Below, piece by piece: positions 8,800 through 18,066 of a stretch of 64,000 nt of DNA. Source of the stretch: Pseudomonas sputi. Its GTDB lineage: Bacteria; Pseudomonadota; Gammaproteobacteria; Pseudomonadales; Pseudomonadaceae. The position numbers and the translations under genes are program-made. Each line of letters starts with the position of its first letter. The stretch's first letter is position 1. A model generated the notes under the pieces. It made no database searches and had not been told where the DNA came from. It saw only the letters and a list, made by a program, of their open reading frames with translations. The stretch lies in the NCBI RefSeq assembly GCF_021603585.1, contig NZ_BQHI01000002.1:310001-374000 (forward strand). Reading direction: 5' to 3'.

Positions 8800-8985
8800 A
8801 TGCTTGTACTCAGCCGTGTTGTCGGGGAACTGATTTCCATCGGCGACAACATCACTCTGCGCGTTCTGGCGGTCAACGGATCCAGCGTGCGGTTCGGCGT
8901 CGAAGCGCCGGAGCAGATCGGCGTGCATCGCGCCGAGGTCTACGAACGGATCCAGCGCAAACAGGCCAGCGGCAAGGGCCGCTGA
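8800..8985 (+). CDS. csrA: CsrA/Rsm-family RNA-binding regulator
   Basis: This 61-residue protein begins MLVLSR and keeps the five-strand CsrA pattern, with the RNA-contact segment [10 protein letters not shown] (the conserved Arg of the HRxEI motif is present) and RFGVEAP in place of RIGVNAP. Sequence differences from the canonical RsmA/RsmE type ([11 protein letters not shown] rather than RKVGESIxIGD) suggest it is one of the additional Rsm paralogs of fluorescens-group species, perhaps RsmI. CsrA proteins bind GGA in mRNA leaders and block translation; sRNAs of the RsmY/Z type titrate them. A hairpin hides part of its own ribosome-binding site. Confidence 0.88.
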   Translation: MLVLSRVVGELISIGDNITLRVLAVNGSSVRFGVEAPEQIGVHRAEVYERIQRKQASGKGR

Positions 8986-8991
8986 CCGTTT

Positions 8992-9219
8992 TCAGTCGAA
9001 CAGGTGCTTGGGTACGTCGTGCTTGAGCATCAACTGGCATTGCTCGCTTTCCGGATCGAAGACAATCAGCGCCTGACCCTTGGTCAATGCCTGGCGAACC
9101 CGCAGCACGCGGGTTTCCAGCGGGGTGTCGTCACCGTTGTCGGTACCGTCGCGGGTGACGAAATCCTCGATCAGGCGGGTGAGCGTGTCGACTTCGAGCG
9201 CATCGTAGGGAATCAGCAT
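8992..9219 (-). CDS. YheU-family (UPF0270) protein
   Basis: This 75-residue protein on the minus strand starts at ATG 9219 (a GTG two codons upstream is less typical). It has the UPF0270 signature MLIPYDALEVDTLTRLIEDF and the downstream ETRVLRVRQAL stretch. The family is small, widespread in gamma-proteobacteria and of unknown function. Its stop lies 6 bases from the stop of the convergent CsrA-family gene, and no terminator was seen between them. Confidence 0.88.
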   Translation of the reverse strand: MLIPYDALEVDTLTRLIEDFVTRDGTDNGDDTPLETRVLRVRQALTKGQALIVFDPESEQCQLMLKHDVPKHLFD

Positions 9220-9278
9220 GGGCACCTCGGCTAAATCAATGTCGGGATGCTACGGCGAATGACCGCCGAGGGCCAGAC

Positions 9279-10469
9279 TCAACTGTCCGAGCGTTGCCCC
9301 ACCAGGCTGTCCACCGACGGTACACGGGTGTCGCTCTCCATCTGCGTCTCGTGTTCGATCTGATGACTGAAGCGGTCCAGTGACCCGGTGGCCGGTTGTG
9401 CGTCACTGGCGAACACCGGCGGACTCAGAATGTACGCCCCCAGCAAGCGACTGAGTGCGGCCAGGCTGTCGATGTGCGTGCGTTCGTAACCGTGGGTGGC
9501 GTCGCAGCCGAAGGCGAGCAGGGCGGTGCGGATGTCGTGACCGGCGGTGACCGCCGAGTGGGCATCGCTGAAGTAATAGCGAAACAGGTCGCGGCGCACC
9601 GGCAGTTCGTGCTCACCCGCCAGACGCAACAGGTGCCGCGACAGGTGATAGTCGTACGGCCCGCCGGAATCCTGCATCGCCACGCTCACGGCATGTTCGC
9701 TGGAGTGCTGGCCGGGTGCGACCGGAGCGATGTCGATGCCGACGAATTCGCTGACATCCCACGGCAGGGCCGCCGCCGCGCCGCTGCCGGTTTCTTCGGT
9801 GATGGTGAACAGCGGATGGCAGTCGATCATCAGCTCCTGACCGCTGTCGACGATGGCTTTCAGCGCTGCCAGCAACGCGGCGACGCCGGCCTTGTCGTCC
9901 AGATGCCGGGCGCTGATGTGGCCGCTTTCGGTGAACTCCGGCAGCGGGTCGAAGGCCACCACATCGCCGACGCTGATGCCCAGCGAATCGCAGTCGGCGC
10001 GGGTTGCGCAGTAGGCGTCCAGACGCAGTTCGACGTGGTCCCAGCTGATCGGCATCTCGTCCACGGCGGTGTTGAAGGCATGCCCGGACGCCATCAACGG
10101 CAACACGCTGCCGCGAATCACGCCATTGTCGGTGAACAGGCTGACGCGGCTGCCCTCGGCGAATCGGCTCGACCAGCAGCCGACCGGGGCGAGGGTCAGT
10201 CGGCCGTTGTCTTTCACCGCGCGCACAGCGGCGCCGATCGTGTCCAGATGCGCCGACACTGCGCGATCGGGGCTGTTTTTCTTGCCCTTGAGGGTGGCGC
10301 GGATCGTGCCGCGACGGGTCATTTCGAAGGGGATGCCGAGTTCTTCCAGACGCTCGGCGACGTAACGCACGATGGTGTCGGTGAACCCGGTGGGGCTTGG
10401 AATGGCGAGCATTTCCAGCAGGACTTTCTGCAGGTAATTCAGATCCGGTTGGGGAATTTGGGTGGTCAT
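9279..10469 (-). CDS. NAGGN-system M42-family peptidase
   Basis: This 396-residue M42/M18-type metallopeptidase-like protein has candidate ligands H74 and D76 in SAHLDT, D191-D192 in HLDDK, the catalytic Glu pair in TEETGSG (225-226), D246 in GIDIAP and a late HGYERTH segment. It is the third gene of the asnO-ngg-peptidase set, which matches the 'osmoprotectant NAGGN system M42 family peptidase' of Pseudomonas. It probably turns over or processes the dipeptide N-acetylglutaminylglutamine amide; direct biochemical evidence for that step is not claimed. It starts 61 bases after the ngg stop. Confidence 0.9.
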   Translation of the reverse strand: MTTQIPQPDLNYLQKVLLEMLAIPSPTGFTDTIVRYVAERLEELGIPFEMTRRGTIRATLKGKKNSPDRAVSAHLDTIGAAVRAVKDNGRLTLAPVGCWSSRFAEGSRVSLFTDNGVIRGSVLPLMASGHAFNTAVDEMPISWDHVELRLDAYCATRADCDSLGISVGDVVAFDPLPEFTESGHISARHLDDKAGVAALLAALKAIVDSGQELMIDCHPLFTITEETGSGAAAALPWDVSEFVGIDIAPVAPGQHSSEHAVSVAMQDSGGPYDYHLSRHLLRLAGEHELPVRRDLFRYYFSDAHSAVTAGHDIRTALLAFGCDATHGYERTHIDSLAALSRLLGAYILSPPVFASDAQPATGSLDRFSHQIEHETQMESDTRVPSVDSLVGQRSDS

Positions 10470-10530
10470 GGAAACTCCTGTTGCGGGGCGTCATTCGCGC
10501 GTTCAACGCGGGAATGACGCCGAAGAGAGA

Positions 10531-12276
10531 TCAAACGGCCGGCTGACTGTGCGGAAACAGCAGATCGACGAACCGCTCGGCCGTCGGTTGCGGCTCATGA
10601 TTGGCCAGACCCGCTCGCTCGTTGGCTTCGATGAACACGTATGCGGGTTGATCCGCCGCCGGCACCATCAGGTCGAGGCCGACCATCGGGATCTCCAGCG
10701 CCCTGGCCGCACGCACGGCGGCCTCGGCCAAGGTCGGATGCAGAATCGCCGTGACGTCTTCCAGCGTGCCGCCGGTGTGCAGGTTGGCCGTGCGCCGCAC
10801 GAACAGATGCTCACCGGCCGGCAGTATGCTGCTGTAGTCGTAACCGGCCGCGTGCAGGGTGCGTTGGGTTTCGTTATCCAGCGGAATCTTGCTTTCGCCG
10901 CTGGTGGCCGCTTGCCGGCGCCGGCTCTGGGCTTCGATCAGTGCGCCGATAGAATGATGGCCGTCGCCGACCACCTCCGCCGGCCGACGGATCGCCGCCG
11001 CCACTACCTCGAAACCGATCACCAGAATCCGCAGGTCGAAGCCTTCGTGGAAGCTTTCGAGCAGCACGCGAGTGTCGAATTGCCTGGCCGCTTCGATGGC
11101 CTGCTGCACCTCCTCGATGCTCTGCAGATCCACCGCTACGCCCTGACCCTGTTCGCCATCCAGCGGTTTGACCACCACTCTGTGGTGCTCATCAAGGAAC
11201 GCCAGATTGTCGTCCGCATTCCCTGCCAACTGCTGCGACGGCACATTCAACCCGGCGGCTTTCAACACTTTGTGGGTCAGGCTTTTGTCCTGGCACAGGT
11301 TCATGCTGATGGCGCTGGTCAGGTCGCTCAGGGATTCGCGGCAACGGACCCGGCGCCCGCCGTGACTGAGGGTGAACAGCCCGGCATCGGCGTCATCCAC
11401 TTGCACGTCGATGCCGCGTCGATGGGCCTCCTCGACGATGATCCGCGCATAAGGGTTGAACTGCGCCTCCGGCCCGGGCCCGAGAAACAAGGGCTGGTTG
11501 ATGCCGTTCTTGCGCTTGATGGCGAACGTCGGCAGGTTGCGAAAACCGAGTTTGGCGTAGAGGTTTTTTGCCTGCCGATTGTCATGCAGCACCGACAGAT
11601 CGAGGTAGCTCAGGCCGCGACTCATGAAGTGTTCAATCAGATGCCGTACCAGCACTTCGCCGACACCGGGACGCGAACACTGCGGATCGACCGCCAGGCA
11701 CCACAAACTGCTGCCGTTTTCCGGGTCGTTGTAGGCCTTCTGGTGATTGAGGCCCATGACGCTGCCGATCACCGCGCCGCTGTCATCGTCTTCGGCCAGC
11801 CAGTACACCGGCCCCCCCTCTTGGTGTGGGGTGAGCAGGGTGGCGTCGATCGGCAACATGCCGCGCGCCTGATACAGCTGATTGATCGCCTGCCAGTCTG
11901 CGTCACTTTGCGCACGACGAATGCGAAAGCCACGAAACACGCGGGTGGCCTGACGATAATCGCTGAACCACAGGCGCAGGGTGTCGGACGGGTCGAGAAA
12001 CAGTTGGGTCGGTTCCAGGCCGAGAATCTGCTGCGGCGCGGCGACGTACAAGGCGATGTCGCGCTCGCCCGGTTGTTCATTGAGCAACTCCCGGGCGAGA
12101 CTCGCCGGATCGGGAAACGTGTGGCCGATCAGCAACCGGCCCCAACCGCAATGCACCGCAATCGGCTTGGCGGCAGGCTCGCTGCCGTCTTCGGCCAGAC
12201 GCGCCTGCAAGCGCTCATAGGACGGCGTCTGACCGCGCAGCAGGCGTTGGCTGTAAGCCGTGGCGTGAGGTTTCAT
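10531..12276 (-). CDS. ngg: N-acetylglutaminylglutamine synthetase (GNAT + ATP-grasp)
   Basis: This 581-residue fused protein has a GNAT acetyltransferase domain (about 115-255, with QCSRPGVGEVLVRHL as the acetyl-CoA loop region). An ATP-grasp ligase domain follows (about 285-575), with VVVKPLDGEQGQGV as the ATP-binding loop and FIEANERAG near the metal site. It is predicted to acetylate Gln and join it to a second Gln, giving the precursor of the compatible solute NAGGN. It starts 3 bases after the asnO stop, so the two are co-translated. The domain fusion and neighbours make the assignment firm. Confidence 0.93.
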   Translation of the reverse strand: MKPHATAYSQRLLRGQTPSYERLQARLAEDGSEPAAKPIAVHCGWGRLLIGHTFPDPASLARELLNEQPGERDIALYVAAPQQILGLEPTQLFLDPSDTLRLWFSDYRQATRVFRGFRIRRAQSDADWQAINQLYQARGMLPIDATLLTPHQEGGPVYWLAEDDDSGAVIGSVMGLNHQKAYNDPENGSSLWCLAVDPQCSRPGVGEVLVRHLIEHFMSRGLSYLDLSVLHDNRQAKNLYAKLGFRNLPTFAIKRKNGINQPLFLGPGPEAQFNPYARIIVEEAHRRGIDVQVDDADAGLFTLSHGGRRVRCRESLSDLTSAISMNLCQDKSLTHKVLKAAGLNVPSQQLAGNADDNLAFLDEHHRVVVKPLDGEQGQGVAVDLQSIEEVQQAIEAARQFDTRVLLESFHEGFDLRILVIGFEVVAAAIRRPAEVVGDGHHSIGALIEAQSRRRQAATSGESKIPLDNETQRTLHAAGYDYSSILPAGEHLFVRRTANLHTGGTLEDVTAILHPTLAEAAVRAARALEIPMVGLDLMVPAADQPAYVFIEANERAGLANHEPQPTAERFVDLLFPHSQPAV

Positions 12277-12279
12277 CGA

Positions 12280-14052
12280 TCAGATTCCTTGTTCGCTGAG
12301 CCACAGGTTCAGGGCTGCCAGTTGCCACAGTTTGGAACCGCGCAGAGGCGTCAGTTGACCTTGTGGATCAGTGAGTAGCTTGTCGAGCATCGCCGGGTTG
12401 AACAGGCCGCGATCCTGACTCGGATCGAGCAGCAGTTCGCGGACCCAGCTCAGCGTATCGCCCTGCAGATGCTTGAGGCCCGGCACCGGGAAGTAACCTT
12501 TCTTGCGGTCGATCACTTCGCTTGGGATGACCTGTCGCGCGGCTTCTTTCAACACCTGCTTGCCGCCGTCCGGCAGCTTGAACCGGCCCGGAATGCGGGC
12601 CGACAATTCCACCAGTCGATAGTCGAGAAACGGTGTGCGCGCCTCCAGGCCCCAGGCCATGGTCATGTTGTCGACGCGTTTGACCGGGTCGTCCACCAGC
12701 ATCACCGTGCTGTCCAGACGCAGGGCCTTGTCGACCGCGGCATCGGCGCCGGGCTGTGCGAAATGTTCCTTCACGAAGTCGCCGGCAGCGTCATTGGCAG
12801 TCAGCCATTTCGGCTGCACCGTGGCGGCGTAATCGTCGTAGCTGCGGTCGAAAAACGCCTGGCGATAGGCCGCATACGGATCGGCCGCGCCATCGACTTG
12901 CGGATACCAGTGATAACCGGCGAACAACTCGTCGGCACCCTGGCCGCTCTGCACCACTTTGCAGTGCTTGGCCACTTCGCGGGACAACAGATAGAAAGCG
13001 ATGCAGTCGTGGCTGACCATCGGTTCGCTCATGGCGCGGAAGGCGGCGGGCAGTTGCTCGATGATCTCTTTTTCATCAATGCGCAGTTGATGGTGCTGAG
13101 TGCCGTAGTGCCTGGCGATCAGGTCGGAATACTGGAATTCGTCGCCGCGCTCGCCGCCGGCATCCTGGAAGCCGATGGAAAAGGTCGACAGGTTCTCCAC
13201 GCCGACTTCGCGCAGCAGGCCCACCAGCATGCTCGAATCGACACCGCCGGACAGCAGCACGCCGACATCCACCGCCGCCCGTTGACGGATCGCCACGGCT
13301 TCGCGAGTGCTGTCGAGCACGCGGTCGCGCCAGTCTTCCAGGGTCAGGTTTTGCTCATCGTCGTGAGGGCCGTAGGGCAGCGTCCACCAGGTTTTCTGCT
13401 CGGTGGTGCCGTCCGCTTCAATGCGCATCCAGCTCGCTGGCGGCAGTTTTTCGATGCCGGCCAGCAGGGTGCGCGGCGCGGGCACCACGGCGTGGAAGTT
13501 CAGGTAGTGGTTGAGCGCCACCGGATCGAGGATCGGGTTGATGTCACCGCCCTTGAGCAGCGCCGGCAGGGCCGAGGCAAAACGCAAACGCTGGCCGGTG
13601 CGCGACAGGTACAGCGGCTTGACGCCGAGACGGTCACGGGCGATGAACAGGCGCTGGGCATCACGCTCCCAGATGGCGAAGGCAAACATGCCGTTGAGTT
13701 TCGGCAGCAGCGCTTCGCCCCAGGCGTGATAACCCTTGAGCAGCACTTCGGTGTCGCCGCCGGAATAAAACGCGTAACCCAGCGCTTCAAGTTCGGCGCG
13801 CAGTTCCGGGAAGTTGTAAATCGCCCCGTTGAAGGCCAGGGACAGACCCAGTTGGCTGTCGATCATCGGCTGCGCCGAACCGTCCGACAGGTCCATGATT
13901 TTCAGGCGTCGATGACCCAGGGCTATCGGCCCCTGGGCATGGAAGCCCCACGCGTCGGGGCCGCGAGGCGCCAGGTGATGGGTGATTCGCTCGATGGCTG
14001 CAAGGTCTGCAGGTTGTTGATCAAAACGTAACTCGCCAGCTAATCCGCACAT
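12280..14052 (-). CDS. asnO: N-acetylglutaminylglutamine amidotransferase (asparagine synthetase-like)
   Basis: This 590-residue protein begins MCGLAGE, so Cys2 is the class-II glutaminase nucleophile after Met removal. A GATase-2 domain (about 2-200) is followed by an asparagine-synthetase-type domain with the PP-loop SGGVDSS (268-274). In this operon the family amidates N-acetylglutaminylglutamine to the osmoprotectant NAGGN rather than making asparagine. It is the first gene of asnO-ngg-peptidase. The 245-base upstream gap (14053-14297) should hold the operon promoter; no AlgU-type GAACTT/TCTGA pair was recognised there. Confidence 0.93.
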   Translation of the reverse strand: MCGLAGELRFDQQPADLAAIERITHHLAPRGPDAWGFHAQGPIALGHRRLKIMDLSDGSAQPMIDSQLGLSLAFNGAIYNFPELRAELEALGYAFYSGGDTEVLLKGYHAWGEALLPKLNGMFAFAIWERDAQRLFIARDRLGVKPLYLSRTGQRLRFASALPALLKGGDINPILDPVALNHYLNFHAVVPAPRTLLAGIEKLPPASWMRIEADGTTEQKTWWTLPYGPHDDEQNLTLEDWRDRVLDSTREAVAIRQRAAVDVGVLLSGGVDSSMLVGLLREVGVENLSTFSIGFQDAGGERGDEFQYSDLIARHYGTQHHQLRIDEKEIIEQLPAAFRAMSEPMVSHDCIAFYLLSREVAKHCKVVQSGQGADELFAGYHWYPQVDGAADPYAAYRQAFFDRSYDDYAATVQPKWLTANDAAGDFVKEHFAQPGADAAVDKALRLDSTVMLVDDPVKRVDNMTMAWGLEARTPFLDYRLVELSARIPGRFKLPDGGKQVLKEAARQVIPSEVIDRKKGYFPVPGLKHLQGDTLSWVRELLLDPSQDRGLFNPAMLDKLLTDPQGQLTPLRGSKLWQLAALNLWLSEQGI

Positions 14053-14297
14053 AAAGTCCTTACCGGTTTTTCCGTTGGGGAGGGTGTCGCTGCACCGTGC
14101 CGAAATGGCCGGTACCCAGAAACTGACCCGGCTGGGATGTGGGAGTTTTAGAACGATCAGTTATAAGTGGATTGGCTGGATAGATGGTCCCTCAACGTCC
14201 GGCAAAGCGCTTGCCCCACCACTCGACCAAGCATCGGCTGAAAACTGATCGAGAGAGGAGCCAGCGTGTTGCCTGACGCAGGGTGGCTGACCGATCG

Positions 14298-16277
14298 TCA
14301 TTTGCCCCGAATCAGACGGCGCAGGGCAAAGCGATTTGGATGACAGGCTTGCGCCACGCTGCCGGGCAGCGGCAAGGGTTCGTTGTCCAGCCAGGCGGCC
14401 AGCAGTTCACCCGATAGGGGGGCGGTGATCAATCCGCGTGAGCCATGGCCGCTGTTGACGTACAAACCCTCCAGCCACGGGCAGGCGACATCCGGTACCT
14501 GCCGGGCGTCCTTGCCCAGTGCCGCGTAGGCCTGGTCGAAGGCTTCGCGATCGGCGAGCGGGCCGACGATCGGCAGGTAATCGGGGCTGGTGCAACGGAA
14601 GGCTGCCCGGCCCTGAAGGCTGTCGGCGTCGAGTTCGCTGATGTTCAGGCGCGTGACCAGATCCGTGGAGATCTCTTCGAGCATCGCCAGATTGCCCAGG
14701 TGTTCGGCGGTGGTCGGGGTCAGGTCGTGGTTGTTGAAATCGAAACTGGCACCGAGCGTGTGTTCGCCCAGGCGTGCCGGTGCGACATAGCCTTCGGCGC
14801 ACACGACGGTGGCCAGCGCCTGGCTAGGCGCGGTCTGCGCCAGGCGAGTGATCTGCCCGCGAATGCGCTTGAGAGGCAGGTCGGCGCTCTGGGGGAAACG
14901 CTTGATGTCGGCGGCGCCGGCCAGCACCACGACGGGGGCTGTTGCGAGCCGTTTTTCACCGTCGAAGGCTTGCCACTGGCCGTCGAACTTGCGCAGTTCC
15001 ACGGCTTCCCGATGGGACAGCAGCGTGATGCCCGGCCTTGCGGCTTGCGCCTGACACAACGCCGGCGGATGCACCCAGCCGCCCTCGGGATAATACAAAC
15101 CGCCGTGGGCCAGACCGATCCCGGCGCGGGCCTGCGCTTGGGGCTGATCGAGCCATTGCAGCAGGTCTTCGGGAAACGCGGCCGCCAGTTGCGCCTGACG
15201 CTCGCGTTCCTTTTCATTGAACGCCAGTTGCAGCACGCCGCAGTCGTCCCAGTCGGTACCGCGTTGCAGGTTTTCCAGCAGGCGCCGGGTGTAGCCGAAA
15301 CCGCTGACGATCAACTGCGACAGTGCCGTGCCATGGGCGGACAGTTTCAGATACAGCACGCCTTGGGGGTTGCCTGAAGCTTCCTGCGCCACCGCGTCAT
15401 GTCGTTCCAGCAGGCTGACCTGCCAACCCCTTGCTGCGAGGCTGGCCGCCGTGGCGCAACCCGCCAGGCCGGCACCGATCACCAGGGCATGACGTTCTCC
15501 CGCGACCGGAGCAGGGCGGGCGAACCAGGGTTTTTCCGCTGCGGGAGGCGCAACGCCCTCGGGCCAGCCGAGAAACTCACCGCGCAGGATTTCCCATTTG
15601 TGGCCGATGCCCGGCGTGCGTTTCATCTTGAAGCCGGCGGCGTTGAGCAGGCGGCGCACCCAACCGGTGCTGGTAAAGGTGCTGATGGTCGAGCCGGGTG
15701 CCGCCAGCCGCGCCAGTTCGGCGAACAGTTCGGCGGTCCACATCTCGGGGTTTTTCGCTGGCGCAAAACCGTCGAGAAACCACGCGTCGATCTGCCCGTC
15801 CAGTTGCGGCAACTGCTCCAGCGCGTCACCGATCAACAGCGTCAGGGTCACCCGACCGTTATCCAGCACAATGCGCTGAAAGCCTTGATGGATGGCGACG
15901 TAATGCTTGAGAAGCTGATTGGAGAACGGCTGCAGGTCGGGCCACAACGCCAGCGCCCGTTGCAGATCGACGGGGCTCAACGGAAATTTTTCGACACTGA
16001 CAAAGTGCAGCCGCGCACCGGCCACCGCGTGTTGTTCGAACAACTGCCAGGCGCAGAGAAAATTCAGCCCGGTGCCGAAGCCGGTTTCACCGATCACCAG
16101 GCGCCCATTCGCCGGCAGTGCGGCAAAACGCTCGGCCAGACGGTTCTGTTCGAGGAACACGTAGCGGGTTTCATCCAGCCCCGACTGGTCGGAAAAATAC
16201 ACATCGTCGAACACTCGCGAACGCGGGCGTCCCTGGTCATCCCAGTCGAGTTGGGCGTGGGGCATTACAGGTTTCAT
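14298..16277 (-). CDS. mnmC: Bifunctional tRNA mnm5s2U34 enzyme MnmC
   Basis: This 659-residue protein has an N-terminal SAM-dependent methyltransferase (MnmD, about 1-240, with GETGFGTGLNFL as the SAM loop and DGFAPAKNPEMW). The C-terminal FAD-dependent oxidoreductase (about 260-640) has the dinucleotide motif IGAGLAGCATAASLAARG. It finishes synthesis of 5-methylaminomethyl-2-thiouridine at the wobble position of tRNAs. Both halves look complete. The gene is divergent from the polyphosphate:AMP phosphotransferase gene across a 172-base spacer. Confidence 0.95.
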   Translation of the reverse strand: MKPVMPHAQLDWDDQGRPRSRVFDDVYFSDQSGLDETRYVFLEQNRLAERFAALPANGRLVIGETGFGTGLNFLCAWQLFEQHAVAGARLHFVSVEKFPLSPVDLQRALALWPDLQPFSNQLLKHYVAIHQGFQRIVLDNGRVTLTLLIGDALEQLPQLDGQIDAWFLDGFAPAKNPEMWTAELFAELARLAAPGSTISTFTSTGWVRRLLNAAGFKMKRTPGIGHKWEILRGEFLGWPEGVAPPAAEKPWFARPAPVAGERHALVIGAGLAGCATAASLAARGWQVSLLERHDAVAQEASGNPQGVLYLKLSAHGTALSQLIVSGFGYTRRLLENLQRGTDWDDCGVLQLAFNEKERERQAQLAAAFPEDLLQWLDQPQAQARAGIGLAHGGLYYPEGGWVHPPALCQAQAARPGITLLSHREAVELRKFDGQWQAFDGEKRLATAPVVVLAGAADIKRFPQSADLPLKRIRGQITRLAQTAPSQALATVVCAEGYVAPARLGEHTLGASFDFNNHDLTPTTAEHLGNLAMLEEISTDLVTRLNISELDADSLQGRAAFRCTSPDYLPIVGPLADREAFDQAYAALGKDARQVPDVACPWLEGLYVNSGHGSRGLITAPLSGELLAAWLDNEPLPLPGSVAQACHPNRFALRRLIRGK

Positions 16278-16449
16278 GGCAGGCTCGGCAGCGGCAAGGC
16301 GGCCATTCTAGCCGATCACGCAGGCGGCGCTTGATCCATGGCAAGCCTTGCCGCCGATCACTCAAGGACAATCCGCCACCCGCGGGAATTTCTGTGCTGC
16401 GCCTGTGCCCAATCCGCTAGTCTTGCTGAATCCTGGAAGGAGCCGTCCC

Positions 16450-17964
16450 ATGTTCGAATCCGCTGAAATCGGTCACGCCGTCGACAAAGACACCTACGAA
16501 GCCGCCGTGCCCGCCCTGCGTGAAGCCTTGCTTGAAGCCCAGTTCGAGTTGCAGCAGCAAAAGCGTTTTCCGGTGATCATTTTGATCAACGGCATCGAAG
16601 GCGCCGGCAAGGGCGAGACGGTGAAGCTGCTCAACGAATGGATGGACCCGCGCCTGATCGAAGTGCGCACCTTCGATCAGCAGACCGACGAAGAGCTGGC
16701 GCGACCACCGGCCTGGCGTTACTGGCGGATGCTGCCGGCCAAGGGGCGGATGGGGATTTTCTTCGGCAACTGGTACAGCCAGATGCTGCAGGGCCGGGTG
16801 CACGGTCTGTTCAAGGACCCGCGACTGGATCAGGCGATTGCCGGCGCCGAGCGCATGGAAAAGATGTTCTGCGATGAAGGTGCGCTGATCTTCAAGTTCT
16901 GGTTCCACCTGTCCAAGAAACAGATGAAGGCGCGACTCAAGGCCCTGGCCGATGACCCGCTGCACAGCTGGCGCATCAGCCCGCTGGACTGGCAGCAGTC
17001 GCAGACCTACGACAAGTTCGTCAAATATGGCGAGCGCGTGTTGCGCCGCACCAGTCGTGATTACGCGCCGTGGCATGTCATCGAGGGGGGCGACCCGTAC
17101 TACCGCAGCCTGACGGTCGGCAAGATTCTGCTCGAAGGTCTGCAAAACGCCTTGAAGCGTCCCGATGTGCATCCCCATGAAGTCAACGCTGCCCCGCTGG
17201 GGACTTCCGTCGACCAGTTGAACCTGCTCGACAGCCTCGACCTGACCCAGCGTCTGGAGAAGAAAGACTACGAAGAACAATTGATTACCGAGCAGGCGCG
17301 GCTGTCCGGCCTGATGCGTGACAAACGCATGCGCCGGCATGCGCTGGTGGCAGTGTTCGAAGGTAACGATGCGGCGGGCAAGGGCGGTTCGATTCGCCGG
17401 GTGGCGGCGGCGCTCGATCCACGTCAGTACAACATCGTGCCGATTGCCGCGCCGACCGAAGAGGAGCGGGCGCAGCCGTATCTGTGGCGGTTCTGGCGGC
17501 ATATTCCGGCGCGGGGGAAATTCACCGTGTTCGACCGCTCATGGTACGGCCGGGTGCTGGTGGAGCGGGTCGAGGGTTTTTGCAGCACCGCCGACTGGAT
17601 GCGCGCCTATGGCGAGATCAATGACTTCGAGGAGCAACTGGCCGACGCCGGGGTGATCGTGGTCAAGTTCTGGCTGGCGATCGACAAGGACACGCAGATG
17701 GAGCGCTTCCAGGCGCGCGAAGAAATCCCGTTCAAGCGCTTCAAGATCACCGAAGACGACTGGCGCAACCGCGACAAGTGGGACACCTATCGCGCCGCTG
17801 TGGGCGACATGGTCGACCGCACCAGCACCGAAATCGCTCCGTGGACTCTGGTCGAGGCCAACGACAAGCGCTGGGCCCGGGTCAAGGTGCTGCGCACGAT
17901 CAACCGGGCGCTGGAAGAAGCGTTCGAGAAGTCCGACAAGCGAGCCAGGAAACACAAGGACTGA
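16450..17964 (+). CDS. pap: Polyphosphate:AMP phosphotransferase (PPK2 class II)
   Basis: This 504-residue protein has two tandem PPK2 domains, each with its own P-loop: NGIEGAGKGE near residues 47-56 and EGNDAAGKGG near 304-313. Class II PPK2 enzymes of this double-domain size phosphorylate AMP to ADP with polyphosphate. The start ATG 16450 follows GGAAGGAGCC and gives the family length; the frame stays open upstream but without support. A thiolase gene follows after a 102-base spacer with an inverted repeat. Confidence 0.92.
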   Translation: MFESAEIGHAVDKDTYEAAVPALREALLEAQFELQQQKRFPVIILINGIEGAGKGETVKLLNEWMDPRLIEVRTFDQQTDEELARPPAWRYWRMLPAKGRMGIFFGNWYSQMLQGRVHGLFKDPRLDQAIAGAERMEKMFCDEGALIFKFWFHLSKKQMKARLKALADDPLHSWRISPLDWQQSQTYDKFVKYGERVLRRTSRDYAPWHVIEGGDPYYRSLTVGKILLEGLQNALKRPDVHPHEVNAAPLGTSVDQLNLLDSLDLTQRLEKKDYEEQLITEQARLSGLMRDKRMRRHALVAVFEGNDAAGKGGSIRRVAAALDPRQYNIVPIAAPTEEERAQPYLWRFWRHIPARGKFTVFDRSWYGRVLVERVEGFCSTADWMRAYGEINDFEEQLADAGVIVVKFWLAIDKDTQMERFQAREEIPFKRFKITEDDWRNRDKWDTYRAAVGDMVDRTSTEIAPWTLVEANDKRWARVKVLRTINRALEEAFEKSDKRARKHKD

Positions 17965-18003
17965 ACCGATGGGCCCGCATACGCGAGGTGAATGATTGTC
18001 GCG

Positions 18004-18047
18004 GTCGGCGATTGGGTGGACTTATGCTCGGTCCACTCCCAACCGAC
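18004..18047 (+). promoter_or_regulatory. Imperfect inverted repeat before the thiolase gene
   Basis: The left arm GTCGG...TTGGGTGGAC (18004-18021) pairs imperfectly with GTCCACTCCCAACCGAC (18031-18047) around TTATGCTCG. It lies just upstream of the thiolase ribosome-binding site (AATGAGGT). It could be an operator enclosing a -10-like TATGCT, or an mRNA hairpin. No T tract follows, so it is not a good terminator for pap. Confidence 0.35.
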
Positions 18048-18066
18048 TGCAACAATGAGGTATGCC

